A stretch of DNA of 64,000 nucleotides from Nocardia sp. (lineage in GTDB: Bacteria; Actinomycetota; Actinomycetes; Mycobacteriales; Mycobacteriaceae). Location: the NCBI RefSeq assembly GCF_025465275.1, contig NZ_JAODNK010000084.1, positions 18,631-82,630 on the forward strand, in the 5' to 3' direction. The position numbers and the translations under genes are program-made. Below are positions 8,268 to 15,887 of this stretch, in pieces. The notes below the pieces were generated by a model. It saw nothing but the letters and a program-made list of their open reading frames with translations, was not told the DNA's origin and searched no databases. Every line of letters begins with the position of its first letter. Positions within the stretch are counted from its first letter, which is position 1.

Positions 8268-8648
8268 GTGAATATCGAGGTGCCGACGCTTGTCCTCGGC
8301 GCGGTTGCCGCCGCGTTCGGGGTGTTCTCCGTATTTCTGGCGGCCTTGGTGGGCCCCAAACGCTATAACCGCGCCAAGCTCGAACCGTACGAGTGCGGTA
8401 TCGAGCCGACGCCGCATGCCGTCGGCGGTGGCCCGGGAAACAGTGGTGGACAACGCTTTCCGGTGAAGTACTACCTCACCGCAATGCTGTTCATCATTTT
8501 CGACATCGAGATCGTGTTCCTTTATCCGTGGGCTGTGCACTTCGATTCGCTCGGCCTGTTCGGGCTGGCGGCGATGGCGCTGTTCGTCTTCAACGTGTCG
8601 GTGGCCTATGCCTACGAGTGGAGGCGAGGCGGACTCAGCTGGGACTGA
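8268..8648 (+). CDS. nuoA: NADH-quinone oxidoreductase subunit A
   Basis: A 126-aa membrane subunit of complex I with three predicted helices, at about 6-28, 68-90 and 95-116. It carries the conserved KYYLTAMLFIIFDIEIVFLYPWAV segment and the loop YECGIEPTP that approaches the quinone site. NuoA helps seal the junction between the peripheral arm and the membrane arm. GTG start after AGGAGGGG. It is the first gene of the nuo operon. The following gap to nuoB (74 bases, with a hairpin) is unusual compared with the other, overlapping junctions. Confidence 0.97.
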   Translation: MNIEVPTLVLGAVAAAFGVFSVFLAALVGPKRYNRAKLEPYECGIEPTPHAVGGGPGNSGGQRFPVKYYLTAMLFIIFDIEIVFLYPWAVHFDSLGLFGLAAMALFVFNVSVAYAYEWRRGGLSWD

Positions 8649-8675
8649 GTGGCGTACAGGGGATTCCAAACATTG

Positions 8676-8699
8676 CACCCCGCCCTGTGCGGGGTGTTT
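8676..8699 (+). terminator. Intra-operon hairpin between nuoA and nuoB
   Basis: CACCCCGC (8676-8683) pairs perfectly with GCGGGGTG (8689-8696) around cctgt and is followed by TTT. It resembles a weak intrinsic terminator or attenuator, or an RNA-processing or stability element, inside the operon. The nuoB Shine-Dalgarno (gggag) lies downstream of it. Confidence 0.55.
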
Positions 8700-8722
8700 C
8701 GATCCGGGAGATGTAGTTCGAC

Positions 8723-9277
8723 ATGGGTCTCGAGGAGAAACTGCCCAGCGGATTCCTGCTGAGCACGGTGGAAGATTTCGCGGGCTATCTGCGCAAGAGT
8801 TCGCTCTGGCCCGCCACATTCGGCTTGGCATGCTGCGCCATCGAGATGATGGCCACCGGCGGTGGGCGATTCGATATCGCGCGCTTCGGCATGGAGGCGT
8901 TCCGCGCCTCGCCGCGCCAGGCCGATCTGATGATCGTCGCCGGACGGGTGAGCCAGAAGATGGCCCCCGTCCTGCGCCAGGTCTACGACCAGATGACCGA
9001 ACCCAAATGGGTGCTGGCCATGGGTGTTTGCGCATCCTCGGGCGGCATGTTCAACAACTATGCCGTCGTGCAGGGTGTCGATCACATCGTGCCGGTGGAC
9101 ATCTATCTGCCCGGCTGCCCGCCGCGGCCGGAGATGCTGTTGAACGCGATCCTGAAGCTGCACGAGAAGATTCAGGAGATGCCGCTCGGTGTCAATCGCG
9201 AGGAAGCCGTGCGGGCCGCCGAGGCCGCCGCGCTCGCCAGCCCCACGACCATACAGATGAAGGGGCTGTTGCGATGA
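8723..9277 (+). CDS. nuoB: NADH-quinone oxidoreductase subunit B
   Basis: A 184-aa peripheral-arm subunit that holds the terminal [4Fe-4S] cluster N2, which passes electrons to quinone. The cluster cysteines are visible in GLACCAIEMM, GVCASSGGMF and LPGCPPRPE. The family's usual length is about 160-185 aa. ATG at 8723 follows gggag after a rather long 12-base spacer. The stop overlaps the nuoC start (ATGA), so translation is coupled. Confidence 0.97.
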   Translation: MGLEEKLPSGFLLSTVEDFAGYLRKSSLWPATFGLACCAIEMMATGGGRFDIARFGMEAFRASPRQADLMIVAGRVSQKMAPVLRQVYDQMTEPKWVLAMGVCASSGGMFNNYAVVQGVDHIVPVDIYLPGCPPRPEMLLNAILKLHEKIQEMPLGVNREEAVRAAEAAALASPTTIQMKGLLR

Positions 9278-10071
9278 GCTTCGATTCACCGACCGATACG
9301 GAGAGCCCCCCGGAGGAGGCCGCGGTGCTACCCGCCGAGTCGAATCAGGATGCTGAGTCCACTCCAGATGAAACCGAGACTGCCGCAACGGAACCCGGAC
9401 AGGCGCCGGCCGACGAGGTGATCGGCACGCGGCAGGGCATGTTCGGCGTCTCCGGCACGGGCGACACCTCCGGCTACGGCCGTCTGGTCCGCACGGTCAG
9501 CCTGCCCGGCGGCAGCGCACCGCCGTACGGCGGCTACTTCGACGATCTGGTGACGGCACTGAGTCGTGCGCTCGAGGGCGCCGGCATCGCGTTCGCGGAT
9601 GTCATCGAGAAGATCGTGGTCTTCCGCGGCGAGCTCACCCTGCACGTGCACCGCGCGCACCTGCCTGTTGTCGCAAAGACGTTGCGCGACAGCGAGGCTC
9701 TGCGTTTCGAGCTCTGCCTCGGTGTGAACGGCGCGCACTTCCCGGAGGACGCCGGCCGCGAACTGCATGCGGTCTATCACCTGAACTCCATCACCCACAA
9801 TCACCGGGTGCGCCTGGAGGTTTCGGTCTCCGACGCGGATCCGCATCTCCCCTCGCTGTATTCCGTGTATCCGACCACGGATTGGCACGAGCGCGAGACC
9901 TATGACTTCTTCGGCATCCTGTTCGACGGTCACCCCTCGCTGACCCGAATCTCGATGCCGGACGACTGGCGCGGTCACCCCCAGCGCAAGGATTACCCGC
10001 TCGGCGGGATCCCGGTCGAATACAAGGGTGCGCGTATCCCGCCGCCCGACGAGCGGAGGGCGTACCACTGA
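9274..10071 (+). CDS. nuoC: NADH-quinone oxidoreductase subunit C
   Basis: A 265-aa peripheral-arm subunit at the quinone-module interface with NuoD. The first 50 or so residues are an acidic, low-complexity extension (TESPPEEAAVLPAESNQDAE) before the conserved domain. That domain contains RETYDFFGILFDGHP and RISMPDDWRGHPQRKDYPLGG, the signature of the 30-kDa subunit. The start is fixed by the ATGA overlap with nuoB; the open frame upstream lies inside nuoA/nuoB and is not coding. Its own stop overlaps nuoD (TGATG). Confidence 0.96.
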   Translation: MSFDSPTDTESPPEEAAVLPAESNQDAESTPDETETAATEPGQAPADEVIGTRQGMFGVSGTGDTSGYGRLVRTVSLPGGSAPPYGGYFDDLVTALSRALEGAGIAFADVIEKIVVFRGELTLHVHRAHLPVVAKTLRDSEALRFELCLGVNGAHFPEDAGRELHAVYHLNSITHNHRVRLEVSVSDADPHLPSLYSVYPTTDWHERETYDFFGILFDGHPSLTRISMPDDWRGHPQRKDYPLGGIPVEYKGARIPPPDERRAYH

Positions 10072-11420
10072 TGAACGACACAGATGTGTTCGAAGACCAG
10101 CAGGACCAGTCTCATCCGGAGCCCCCGAAGCGCCCCGAGCGCACGATCACCGTCGGCGGCAATGACTGGGACGAAATCTCCGCGGCGCTGGACGGCGCCG
10201 CCGAGGAACGCATAGTCGTGAATATGGGACCGCAGCACCCCTCCACACACGGGGTGCTACGCCTGATTCTGGAGATCGAGGGCGAGACCGTCACCGAGGC
10301 CCGCTGCGGCATCGGCTATCTGCATACCGGTATCGAGAAGAATCTCGAATACCGCAGCTGGGTGCAGGGCGTCACCTTCGTCACCCGCATGGACTATCTG
10401 TCGCCGTTCTTCAATGAGACGGCGTACTGCCTGGGTGTGGAGAAGCTCCTCGACATTACCGACGATATTCCCGAACGCGCCAGTGTCATCCGCGTGATGC
10501 TCATGGAGCTCAATCGCATCTCCTCGCACCTGGTCGCGCTGGCGACCGGAGGCATGGAGCTGGGTGCGCTGACGCCGATGCTCTTCGGATTCCGCGAGCG
10601 GGAACTCATTCTCGATGTGTTCGAGAACATCACCGGCCTGCGCATGAACCATGCCTACATCCGGCCCGGCGGAATCTCCCAGGACCTGCCCGAGGATGGT
10701 GTCGCCAAGGTGCGCGAGCTCCTCGAGCTGTTGCCGAAGCGCCTGCGGGATATGGAACTTCTCCTCAATGAGAATCCCATCTGGAAGGCCCGCACCCGTA
10801 ATGTCGGGATTCTGGATCTGACCGGCTGTATGGCGCTGGGCATCACCGGTCCGATGCTGCGCTCGACGGGTCTGCCCCACGATCTGCGCAAGTCCCAGCC
10901 GTACTGCGGTTACGAGACCTACGAATTCGATGTCATGGTCGATACCGGCTGCGACTGCTACGGCCGCTACCTCATCCGGGTGAACGAGATGAAGGAGTCG
11001 CTCAAGATCGTCGAGCAGTGTCTGGACCGGCTGCGACCGGGCCCGATCATGGTGGCGGACAAGAAAATTGCCTGGCCCGCGGACTTGGAGCTCGGCCCGG
11101 ACGGTCTCGGCAACTCCCCCAAGCACATCTCCAAGATCATGGGCACCTCCATGGAATCGCTTATCCACCACTTCAAACTGGTGACCGAGGGTATGCGGGT
11201 TCCTCCCGGTCAGGTGTACGTGGCGGTCGAGTCGCCGCGCGGTGAGCTGGGTGTGCACATGGTGAGCGACGGCGGCACCCGGCCGTATCGGGTGCACTAC
11301 CGCGACCCCTCGTTCACGAACCTGCAAGCGGTGGCGGCAATGTGCGAGGGCGGTCTGCTCGCCGATGTCATCGCCTCGGTGGCCAGTATCGATCCGGTGA
11401 TGGGCGGGGTGGACCGATGA
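10071..11420 (+). CDS. nuoD: NADH-quinone oxidoreductase subunit D
   Basis: A 449-aa 49-kDa-type subunit that forms much of the quinone-binding cavity. It is descended from the hydrogenase large subunit. GPQHPSTHGVLR near residue 50 carries the quinone-site histidines, and HMVSDGG, with PYRVHYRDPSF near the C-terminus, is typical. The [NiFe] ligands are absent as expected. Unlike in E. coli it is not fused to NuoC. It overlaps nuoC by one base and nuoE by four (ATGA). Confidence 0.97.
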   Translation: MNDTDVFEDQQDQSHPEPPKRPERTITVGGNDWDEISAALDGAAEERIVVNMGPQHPSTHGVLRLILEIEGETVTEARCGIGYLHTGIEKNLEYRSWVQGVTFVTRMDYLSPFFNETAYCLGVEKLLDITDDIPERASVIRVMLMELNRISSHLVALATGGMELGALTPMLFGFRERELILDVFENITGLRMNHAYIRPGGISQDLPEDGVAKVRELLELLPKRLRDMELLLNENPIWKARTRNVGILDLTGCMALGITGPMLRSTGLPHDLRKSQPYCGYETYEFDVMVDTGCDCYGRYLIRVNEMKESLKIVEQCLDRLRPGPIMVADKKIAWPADLELGPDGLGNSPKHISKIMGTSMESLIHHFKLVTEGMRVPPGQVYVAVESPRGELGVHMVSDGGTRPYRVHYRDPSFTNLQAVAAMCEGGLLADVIASVASIDPVMGGVDR

Positions 11421-12112
11421 CAGAGATTCTGCTGAACCTGACCGTGCGCCCCATTCCGTATCCGCAGGAGGTGCACGACCGCCTGCAATTGGAGGCGAAG
11501 GAGATCATCGAGCGCTATCCGCATCCGCGCTCGGCACTGCTGCCGCTTTTGCATCTGGTGCAATCGGTGGAGAGCTATGTCTCCGGCACCGGCATCGAAT
11601 TCTGCGCCGAGCAGCTGGGATTGACCGATGCCGAGGTGACCGCGGTGGCCACCTTCTACTCCATGTACCGGCGCAGCCGCACCGGCGACTTCCACGTCGG
11701 CGTGTGCACGAACACGCTGTGCGCGGTCATGGGCGGCGACCAGATCATGTCGGAATTGAAGCAGCACTTGGGCATAGGGCATGGGGAGACGACTGCCGAC
11801 GGCGCGGTCACCCTCGAGCACATCGAGTGCAATGCGGCCTGCGACTTTGCCCCGGTGATCATGGTCAATTGGGAGTTCCTCGACAACCAGACGCCGGAAT
11901 CGGCACGGGAACTGGTGGATTCGCTGCGCGGCGGTGATCCGGTGACCGGCTCGCGCAGTGGCATTCCGCTCTGCAATTTCCGGGATACCGCGCGCATTCT
12001 CGCGGGCTACCCGGATGCGCGCCCGGGAGCGACGGACGGTGTGGCCGGTCCGGCCACGCTCGCGGGTCTGCATGCGGCCGAGCAGGATTCGACGGACGGA
12101 GGCACCAAGTGA
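11417..12112 (+). CDS. nuoE: NADH-quinone oxidoreductase subunit E
   Basis: A 231-aa 24-kDa-type subunit with a thioredoxin-like [2Fe-2S] cluster N1a. The cluster ligands are in CTNTLCAVMGG and HIECNAACDFAP. Behind the conserved domain lies a C-terminal tail of about 60 residues, rich in Gly, Ala and Asp. The start is set by the ATGA overlap with nuoD, and the end overlaps the GTG of nuoF (GTGA). Confidence 0.96.
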   Translation: MTEILLNLTVRPIPYPQEVHDRLQLEAKEIIERYPHPRSALLPLLHLVQSVESYVSGTGIEFCAEQLGLTDAEVTAVATFYSMYRRSRTGDFHVGVCTNTLCAVMGGDQIMSELKQHLGIGHGETTADGAVTLEHIECNAACDFAPVIMVNWEFLDNQTPESARELVDSLRGGDPVTGSRSGIPLCNFRDTARILAGYPDARPGATDGVAGPATLAGLHAAEQDSTDGGTK

Positions 12113-13425
12113 CCACGCTGACCCCGGTCCTCTCGAAGCACTGGGCCGAGCCCGATTCCTGGTCGCTGCCCTCCTACCGCCGGCAGGGCGGCTATCGCGC
12201 GCTCCCGAAGGCGCTGCGTATGCAGCCCGACGAGGTGATCGCCACCGTCAAGGACTCCGGTCTGCGTGGTCGCGGCGGCGCGGGCTTCCCCACCGGTATG
12301 AAGTGGGGTTTCATCCCGCAGGGCCCCGGCCCAGATGGCATTACCAAGCCGCACTATCTGGTGGTCAATGCCGATGAGTCGGAACCGGGTACCTGCAAGG
12401 ACATTCCGCTCATGCTGGCGACCCCGCACACCCTGATCGAGGGTGTGATCATCGCGGCGTACGCCATTCGCGCCTCGCACGCCTTCATCTATGTGCGCGG
12501 CGAGGTGATTCCGGTCCTGCGCCGGCTGCAGGCTGCCGTCGAACAGGCTTATACCGCAGGCTATCTCGGCCAGAACATCCAGGGCTCCGGCTACGACCTG
12601 GAGGTCGTGGTGCACGCCGGCGCCGGTGCGTACATCTGCGGTGAGGAGACCGCACTCCTGGATTCCCTCGAGGGCCGCCGCGGTCAGCCGCGCCTGCGTC
12701 CCCCGTTCCCCGCCGTCGCGGGCCTCTACGCCTGCCCGACCGTGGTCAACAATGTGGAATCCATTGCCTCCGTGCCGGCGATCATCGCCAATGGTGTGGA
12801 GTGGTTCCGGTCCTTCGGCACCGAGAAGTCGCCGGGCTTCACGCTGTACTCGCTCTCCGGTCACGTGACGCGACCGGGGCAATATGAAGCACCCCTCGGA
12901 ATCACCCTGCGGGAGTTGCTGAAACACGCGGGCGGCGTCCGCGCGGGGCACACCCTCAAGTTCTGGACCCCGGGCGGTTCCTCCACTCCGATCTTCACCG
13001 CGGAGCACCTCGATGTCGCGCTCGACTACGAGGGCGTCACCGCCGCCGGATCCATGCTGGGCACCAAGGCCTTGCAGATCTTCGACGACACCACCTGTGT
13101 GGTGCGCGCCGTGCTGCGCTGGACCGAGTTCTACGCCCACGAATCCTGCGGCAAGTGCACTCCCTGCCGCGAGGGTACGTACTGGCTGGTCCAGCTGCTG
13201 GAACGGCTGGAGAAGGGTCAGGGTGACGAAACCGATCTGGACAAGCTGCTGGACATTGCCGACAACATCAACGGCAAGTCCTTCTGCGCTCTCGGTGATG
13301 GCGCGGCGAGCCCGATCTTCTCCTCCCTGAAGTACTTCCGCGACGAGTACGTCGAGCATCTGCGCCTCGGCGCGTGCCCGTTCGACCCGGCCCGGTCCAC
13401 CGTCTGGGCTGAAGGAGCGCGATGA
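12109..13425 (+). CDS. nuoF: NADH-quinone oxidoreductase subunit F
   Basis: A 438-aa NADH dehydrogenase subunit that binds NADH, FMN and the [4Fe-4S] cluster N3. The glycine-rich nucleotide loop GLRGRGGAGFPTGMKW is near residue 50, GAGAYICGEETALLDSLEG forms the FMN site, and ESCGKCTPCREG provides three cluster cysteines with the fourth in FCALGDGA. It makes the electron-input module with NuoE and NuoG. GTG start coupled to nuoE; ATGA overlap with nuoG. Confidence 0.97.
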   Translation: MTTLTPVLSKHWAEPDSWSLPSYRRQGGYRALPKALRMQPDEVIATVKDSGLRGRGGAGFPTGMKWGFIPQGPGPDGITKPHYLVVNADESEPGTCKDIPLMLATPHTLIEGVIIAAYAIRASHAFIYVRGEVIPVLRRLQAAVEQAYTAGYLGQNIQGSGYDLEVVVHAGAGAYICGEETALLDSLEGRRGQPRLRPPFPAVAGLYACPTVVNNVESIASVPAIIANGVEWFRSFGTEKSPGFTLYSLSGHVTRPGQYEAPLGITLRELLKHAGGVRAGHTLKFWTPGGSSTPIFTAEHLDVALDYEGVTAAGSMLGTKALQIFDDTTCVVRAVLRWTEFYAHESCGKCTPCREGTYWLVQLLERLEKGQGDETDLDKLLDIADNINGKSFCALGDGAASPIFSSLKYFRDEYVEHLRLGACPFDPARSTVWAEGAR

Positions 13426-15887
13426 CACAGACAGTCAACTCCAATACCAGCGATGTGACGCCCACCGATATGGTGAGCGTAATCATCGACGGCACAACGG
13501 TTTCGGTGCCCGTCGGGACCTTGGTGATCCGCGCCGCCGAGCTCATCGGCATTCAAATTCCGCGCTTCTGCGACCACCCGCTGCTCGACCCGGTCGGCGC
13601 CTGCCGGCAGTGCCTGGTCGATGTGGAGGGGCAGCGCAAGCCTGTCGCCTCCTGCACGCAGACGGTCAGCGAGGGCATGGTCATCCATACCCAGCTGTCC
13701 TCCCCCGCCGCCGCCAAGGCGCAGGAGGGCGTGATGGAGCTGCTGCTCATCAATCACCCTCTGGACTGCCCGGTATGCGACAAGGGCGGCGAATGCCCGC
13801 TGCAGAACCAGGCCATGTCCTCCGGTCGTGCCGAATCGCGATTCGATGGCGAGAAGCGCACCTACCCCAAGCCGATTCCGCTCTCCTCGGCCATTCTGCT
13901 GGATCGGGAACGCTGCGTGCTCTGTGCCCGCTGCACCCGCTTCTCGCAGCAGGTGGCCGGTGATCCGTTCATCGAGCTGATGGATCGTGGTGCGCTGCAG
14001 CAGGTCGGCATCGCTGCCGGGGAGCCGATGGACTCCTACTTCTCCGGCAATACCGTGCAGATCTGCCCGGTGGGCGCGCTCACCGGCAGCACCTACCGAT
14101 TCCGGGCCCGGCCCTTCGACCTGGTGTCCAGCCCCGCCGTCTGCGAGCACTGCGCTTCCGGATGTGCGCAGCGCACCGATCACCGCCGCGGCAAGGTCAT
14201 GCGCCGGCTCGCCGGTGACGATCCGCAGGTCAATGAGGAATGGAACTGCGACAAGGGACGATTCGCATTCCAGTACGCCACCGAGCGGGATCGGCTCACC
14301 ACCCCGCTGGTGCGCACCTGGGACGGGACGCTGCAGCCCGCCTCGTGGTCGGAGGCCATCACGGCCGCCGCGCGCGGGCTGGCCGCTGCGCACGGCAATG
14401 CCGGTGTGCTGGTCGGCGGTCGCGTCACCATGGAGGACGCCTACGCGTACTCCAAGTTCGCGCGAGTTGCCCTCGATACCAATGACATCGACTTCCGCTC
14501 CCGCGAGCACTCCGCGGAGGAGGCCGACTTCCTCGCGGCTCGCATTGCGGGCCAGGGCATCACCGTCGACTACGCGGCGCTGGAGCGTGCGCCGATCGTG
14601 CTGTTCGCCGGATTCGAGGCTGAAGAAGAGTCGCCGATGATCTACCTGCGGCTGCGTAAGGCCGCTCGCAAGAACGGCACCGAGATCTACTCGCTCGCGC
14701 CGTACACCACGCGCGGCCTGCAGCGTATGAACGGCGTCCTGCTGCCGACCGCGCCCGGTGCCGAGGCGTATCTCATGGAAGCCATCCGCACGGGTGATTC
14801 CACCGCTGTCGCAATCGCTCCCGGTCATCTGCAGCACGTCGCCACCATGCTGCGCGAGCCCGGTGCGCTCATCATCGTCGGTGAGCGGCTCGGTGGCATC
14901 CCCGGCGGTCTGTCGGCGGCTGCCCGGCTGTCCGATGACACCGGCGCCGGGCTGGCGTGGATCCCGCGTCGTGCCGGTGAACGTGGCGCGCTCGAAGCGG
15001 GTGCACTTCCAGTGGTGTTGCCGGGTGGTCGTCCGGTCGCTGATCCTGTTGCACGCCAGCAGGTGCGCAATGCGTGGGGTGTCAGCGAGCTACCGACGAC
15101 TCCGGGTCGCGACACCGCCGCCATTCTGGCCGCCGCCCCGACGCTGGGCGCACTGCTCATCGGCGGCGTGGAGGTCGGCGATATGCCCGACCCGCATGCC
15201 GCGCTCACCGCCATCGATGCCGCCAGTTTCGTTGTGAGCCTGGAACTTCGGGCCAGCGATATCAGCGAGCGCGCCGATGTCGTCTTCCCGGTAGCCTCGG
15301 CCATGGAGAAGGCGGGCACCTTCCTCACCTGGGAGGGCCGGCACCGGCAATTCGATGCGGCACTGCGGGATTCGACCGTGCGCCGGGAGTCCGCGCCGAT
15401 GCCCGAACACCGCGTGCTCGATGCCATTGCCCAGGAGATGGGTGTGCGGCTCGGTCTGCCCGATGTGGCAAGTGCCCGAGCCGAATTGGCGGATATGGGT
15501 GCGTGGGACGGTCCGGCCGCCGCCACCCCCGCGCTGCCACCGCAACCGCTCGCGCAGGCAGTCTCCGGCACCGCCGTGCTCTCCGCCTGGCGCATGCTCA
15601 TCGACCGCGGCCGCCTGCAGGACGGTGAACCCAATCTGGCCGGCACCGCCCGCCCGCCGGTGGTACGGCTCTCGCACGATACCGCCGCCGAAATCGGCGC
15701 CACCACAGGCGATCCGGTGACGGTCGGTAATGATCACGGCCATATCACCCTGCCCTTGGTCATCACCGAGATGCCGGACCGGGTCGTGTGGCTGCCCATG
15801 AATTCCCCGGGGGCCGATGTGCTGGTGCAGCTCGGCACCACGCCCGGCCACCTCGTGCGCATCCGTCGGGAGGACCACCGTGAGTGA
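13422..15887 (+). CDS. nuoG: NADH-quinone oxidoreductase subunit G
   Basis: An 821-aa 75-kDa-type subunit. The N-terminal ferredoxin domain has IPRFCDHPLLDPVGACRQC for the [2Fe-2S] cluster N1b. Then come CPVCDKGGECPLQNQ and CVLCARCTRF for N4/N5, and CEHCASGCAQRTD, the motif of the extra cluster N7 seen in bacteria that have it. The rest is a molybdopterin-oxidoreductase-like domain lacking a cofactor, with a C-terminal beta-barrel part. The ORF overlaps the start of the NuoH-NuoI gene by eight bases (GTGAGTGA). Confidence 0.96.
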   Translation: MTQTVNSNTSDVTPTDMVSVIIDGTTVSVPVGTLVIRAAELIGIQIPRFCDHPLLDPVGACRQCLVDVEGQRKPVASCTQTVSEGMVIHTQLSSPAAAKAQEGVMELLLINHPLDCPVCDKGGECPLQNQAMSSGRAESRFDGEKRTYPKPIPLSSAILLDRERCVLCARCTRFSQQVAGDPFIELMDRGALQQVGIAAGEPMDSYFSGNTVQICPVGALTGSTYRFRARPFDLVSSPAVCEHCASGCAQRTDHRRGKVMRRLAGDDPQVNEEWNCDKGRFAFQYATERDRLTTPLVRTWDGTLQPASWSEAITAAARGLAAAHGNAGVLVGGRVTMEDAYAYSKFARVALDTNDIDFRSREHSAEEADFLAARIAGQGITVDYAALERAPIVLFAGFEAEEESPMIYLRLRKAARKNGTEIYSLAPYTTRGLQRMNGVLLPTAPGAEAYLMEAIRTGDSTAVAIAPGHLQHVATMLREPGALIIVGERLGGIPGGLSAAARLSDDTGAGLAWIPRRAGERGALEAGALPVVLPGGRPVADPVARQQVRNAWGVSELPTTPGRDTAAILAAAPTLGALLIGGVEVGDMPDPHAALTAIDAASFVVSLELRASDISERADVVFPVASAMEKAGTFLTWEGRHRQFDAALRDSTVRRESAPMPEHRVLDAIAQEMGVRLGLPDVASARAELADMGAWDGPAAATPALPPQPLAQAVSGTAVLSAWRMLIDRGRLQDGEPNLAGTARPPVVRLSHDTAAEIGATTGDPVTVGNDHGHITLPLVITEMPDRVVWLPMNSPGADVLVQLGTTPGHLVRIRREDHRE

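Noticed and set aside
8649..8722. A small gene between nuoA and nuoB
   Set aside because: No start and frame with coding character; the gap is explained by the hairpin and the nuoB ribosome-binding site.
8608..9273. Open frame running into nuoC from 8608
   Set aside because: It is a shadow frame of the end of nuoA and of nuoB, arginine- and glycine-rich; nuoC begins at the ATGA overlap at 9274.
15817..15879. Longer N-terminus for NuoH starting MCWCSS
   Set aside because: It lies inside the 3' end of nuoG and has no NuoH similarity; the GTG at 15880 gives the coupled start.
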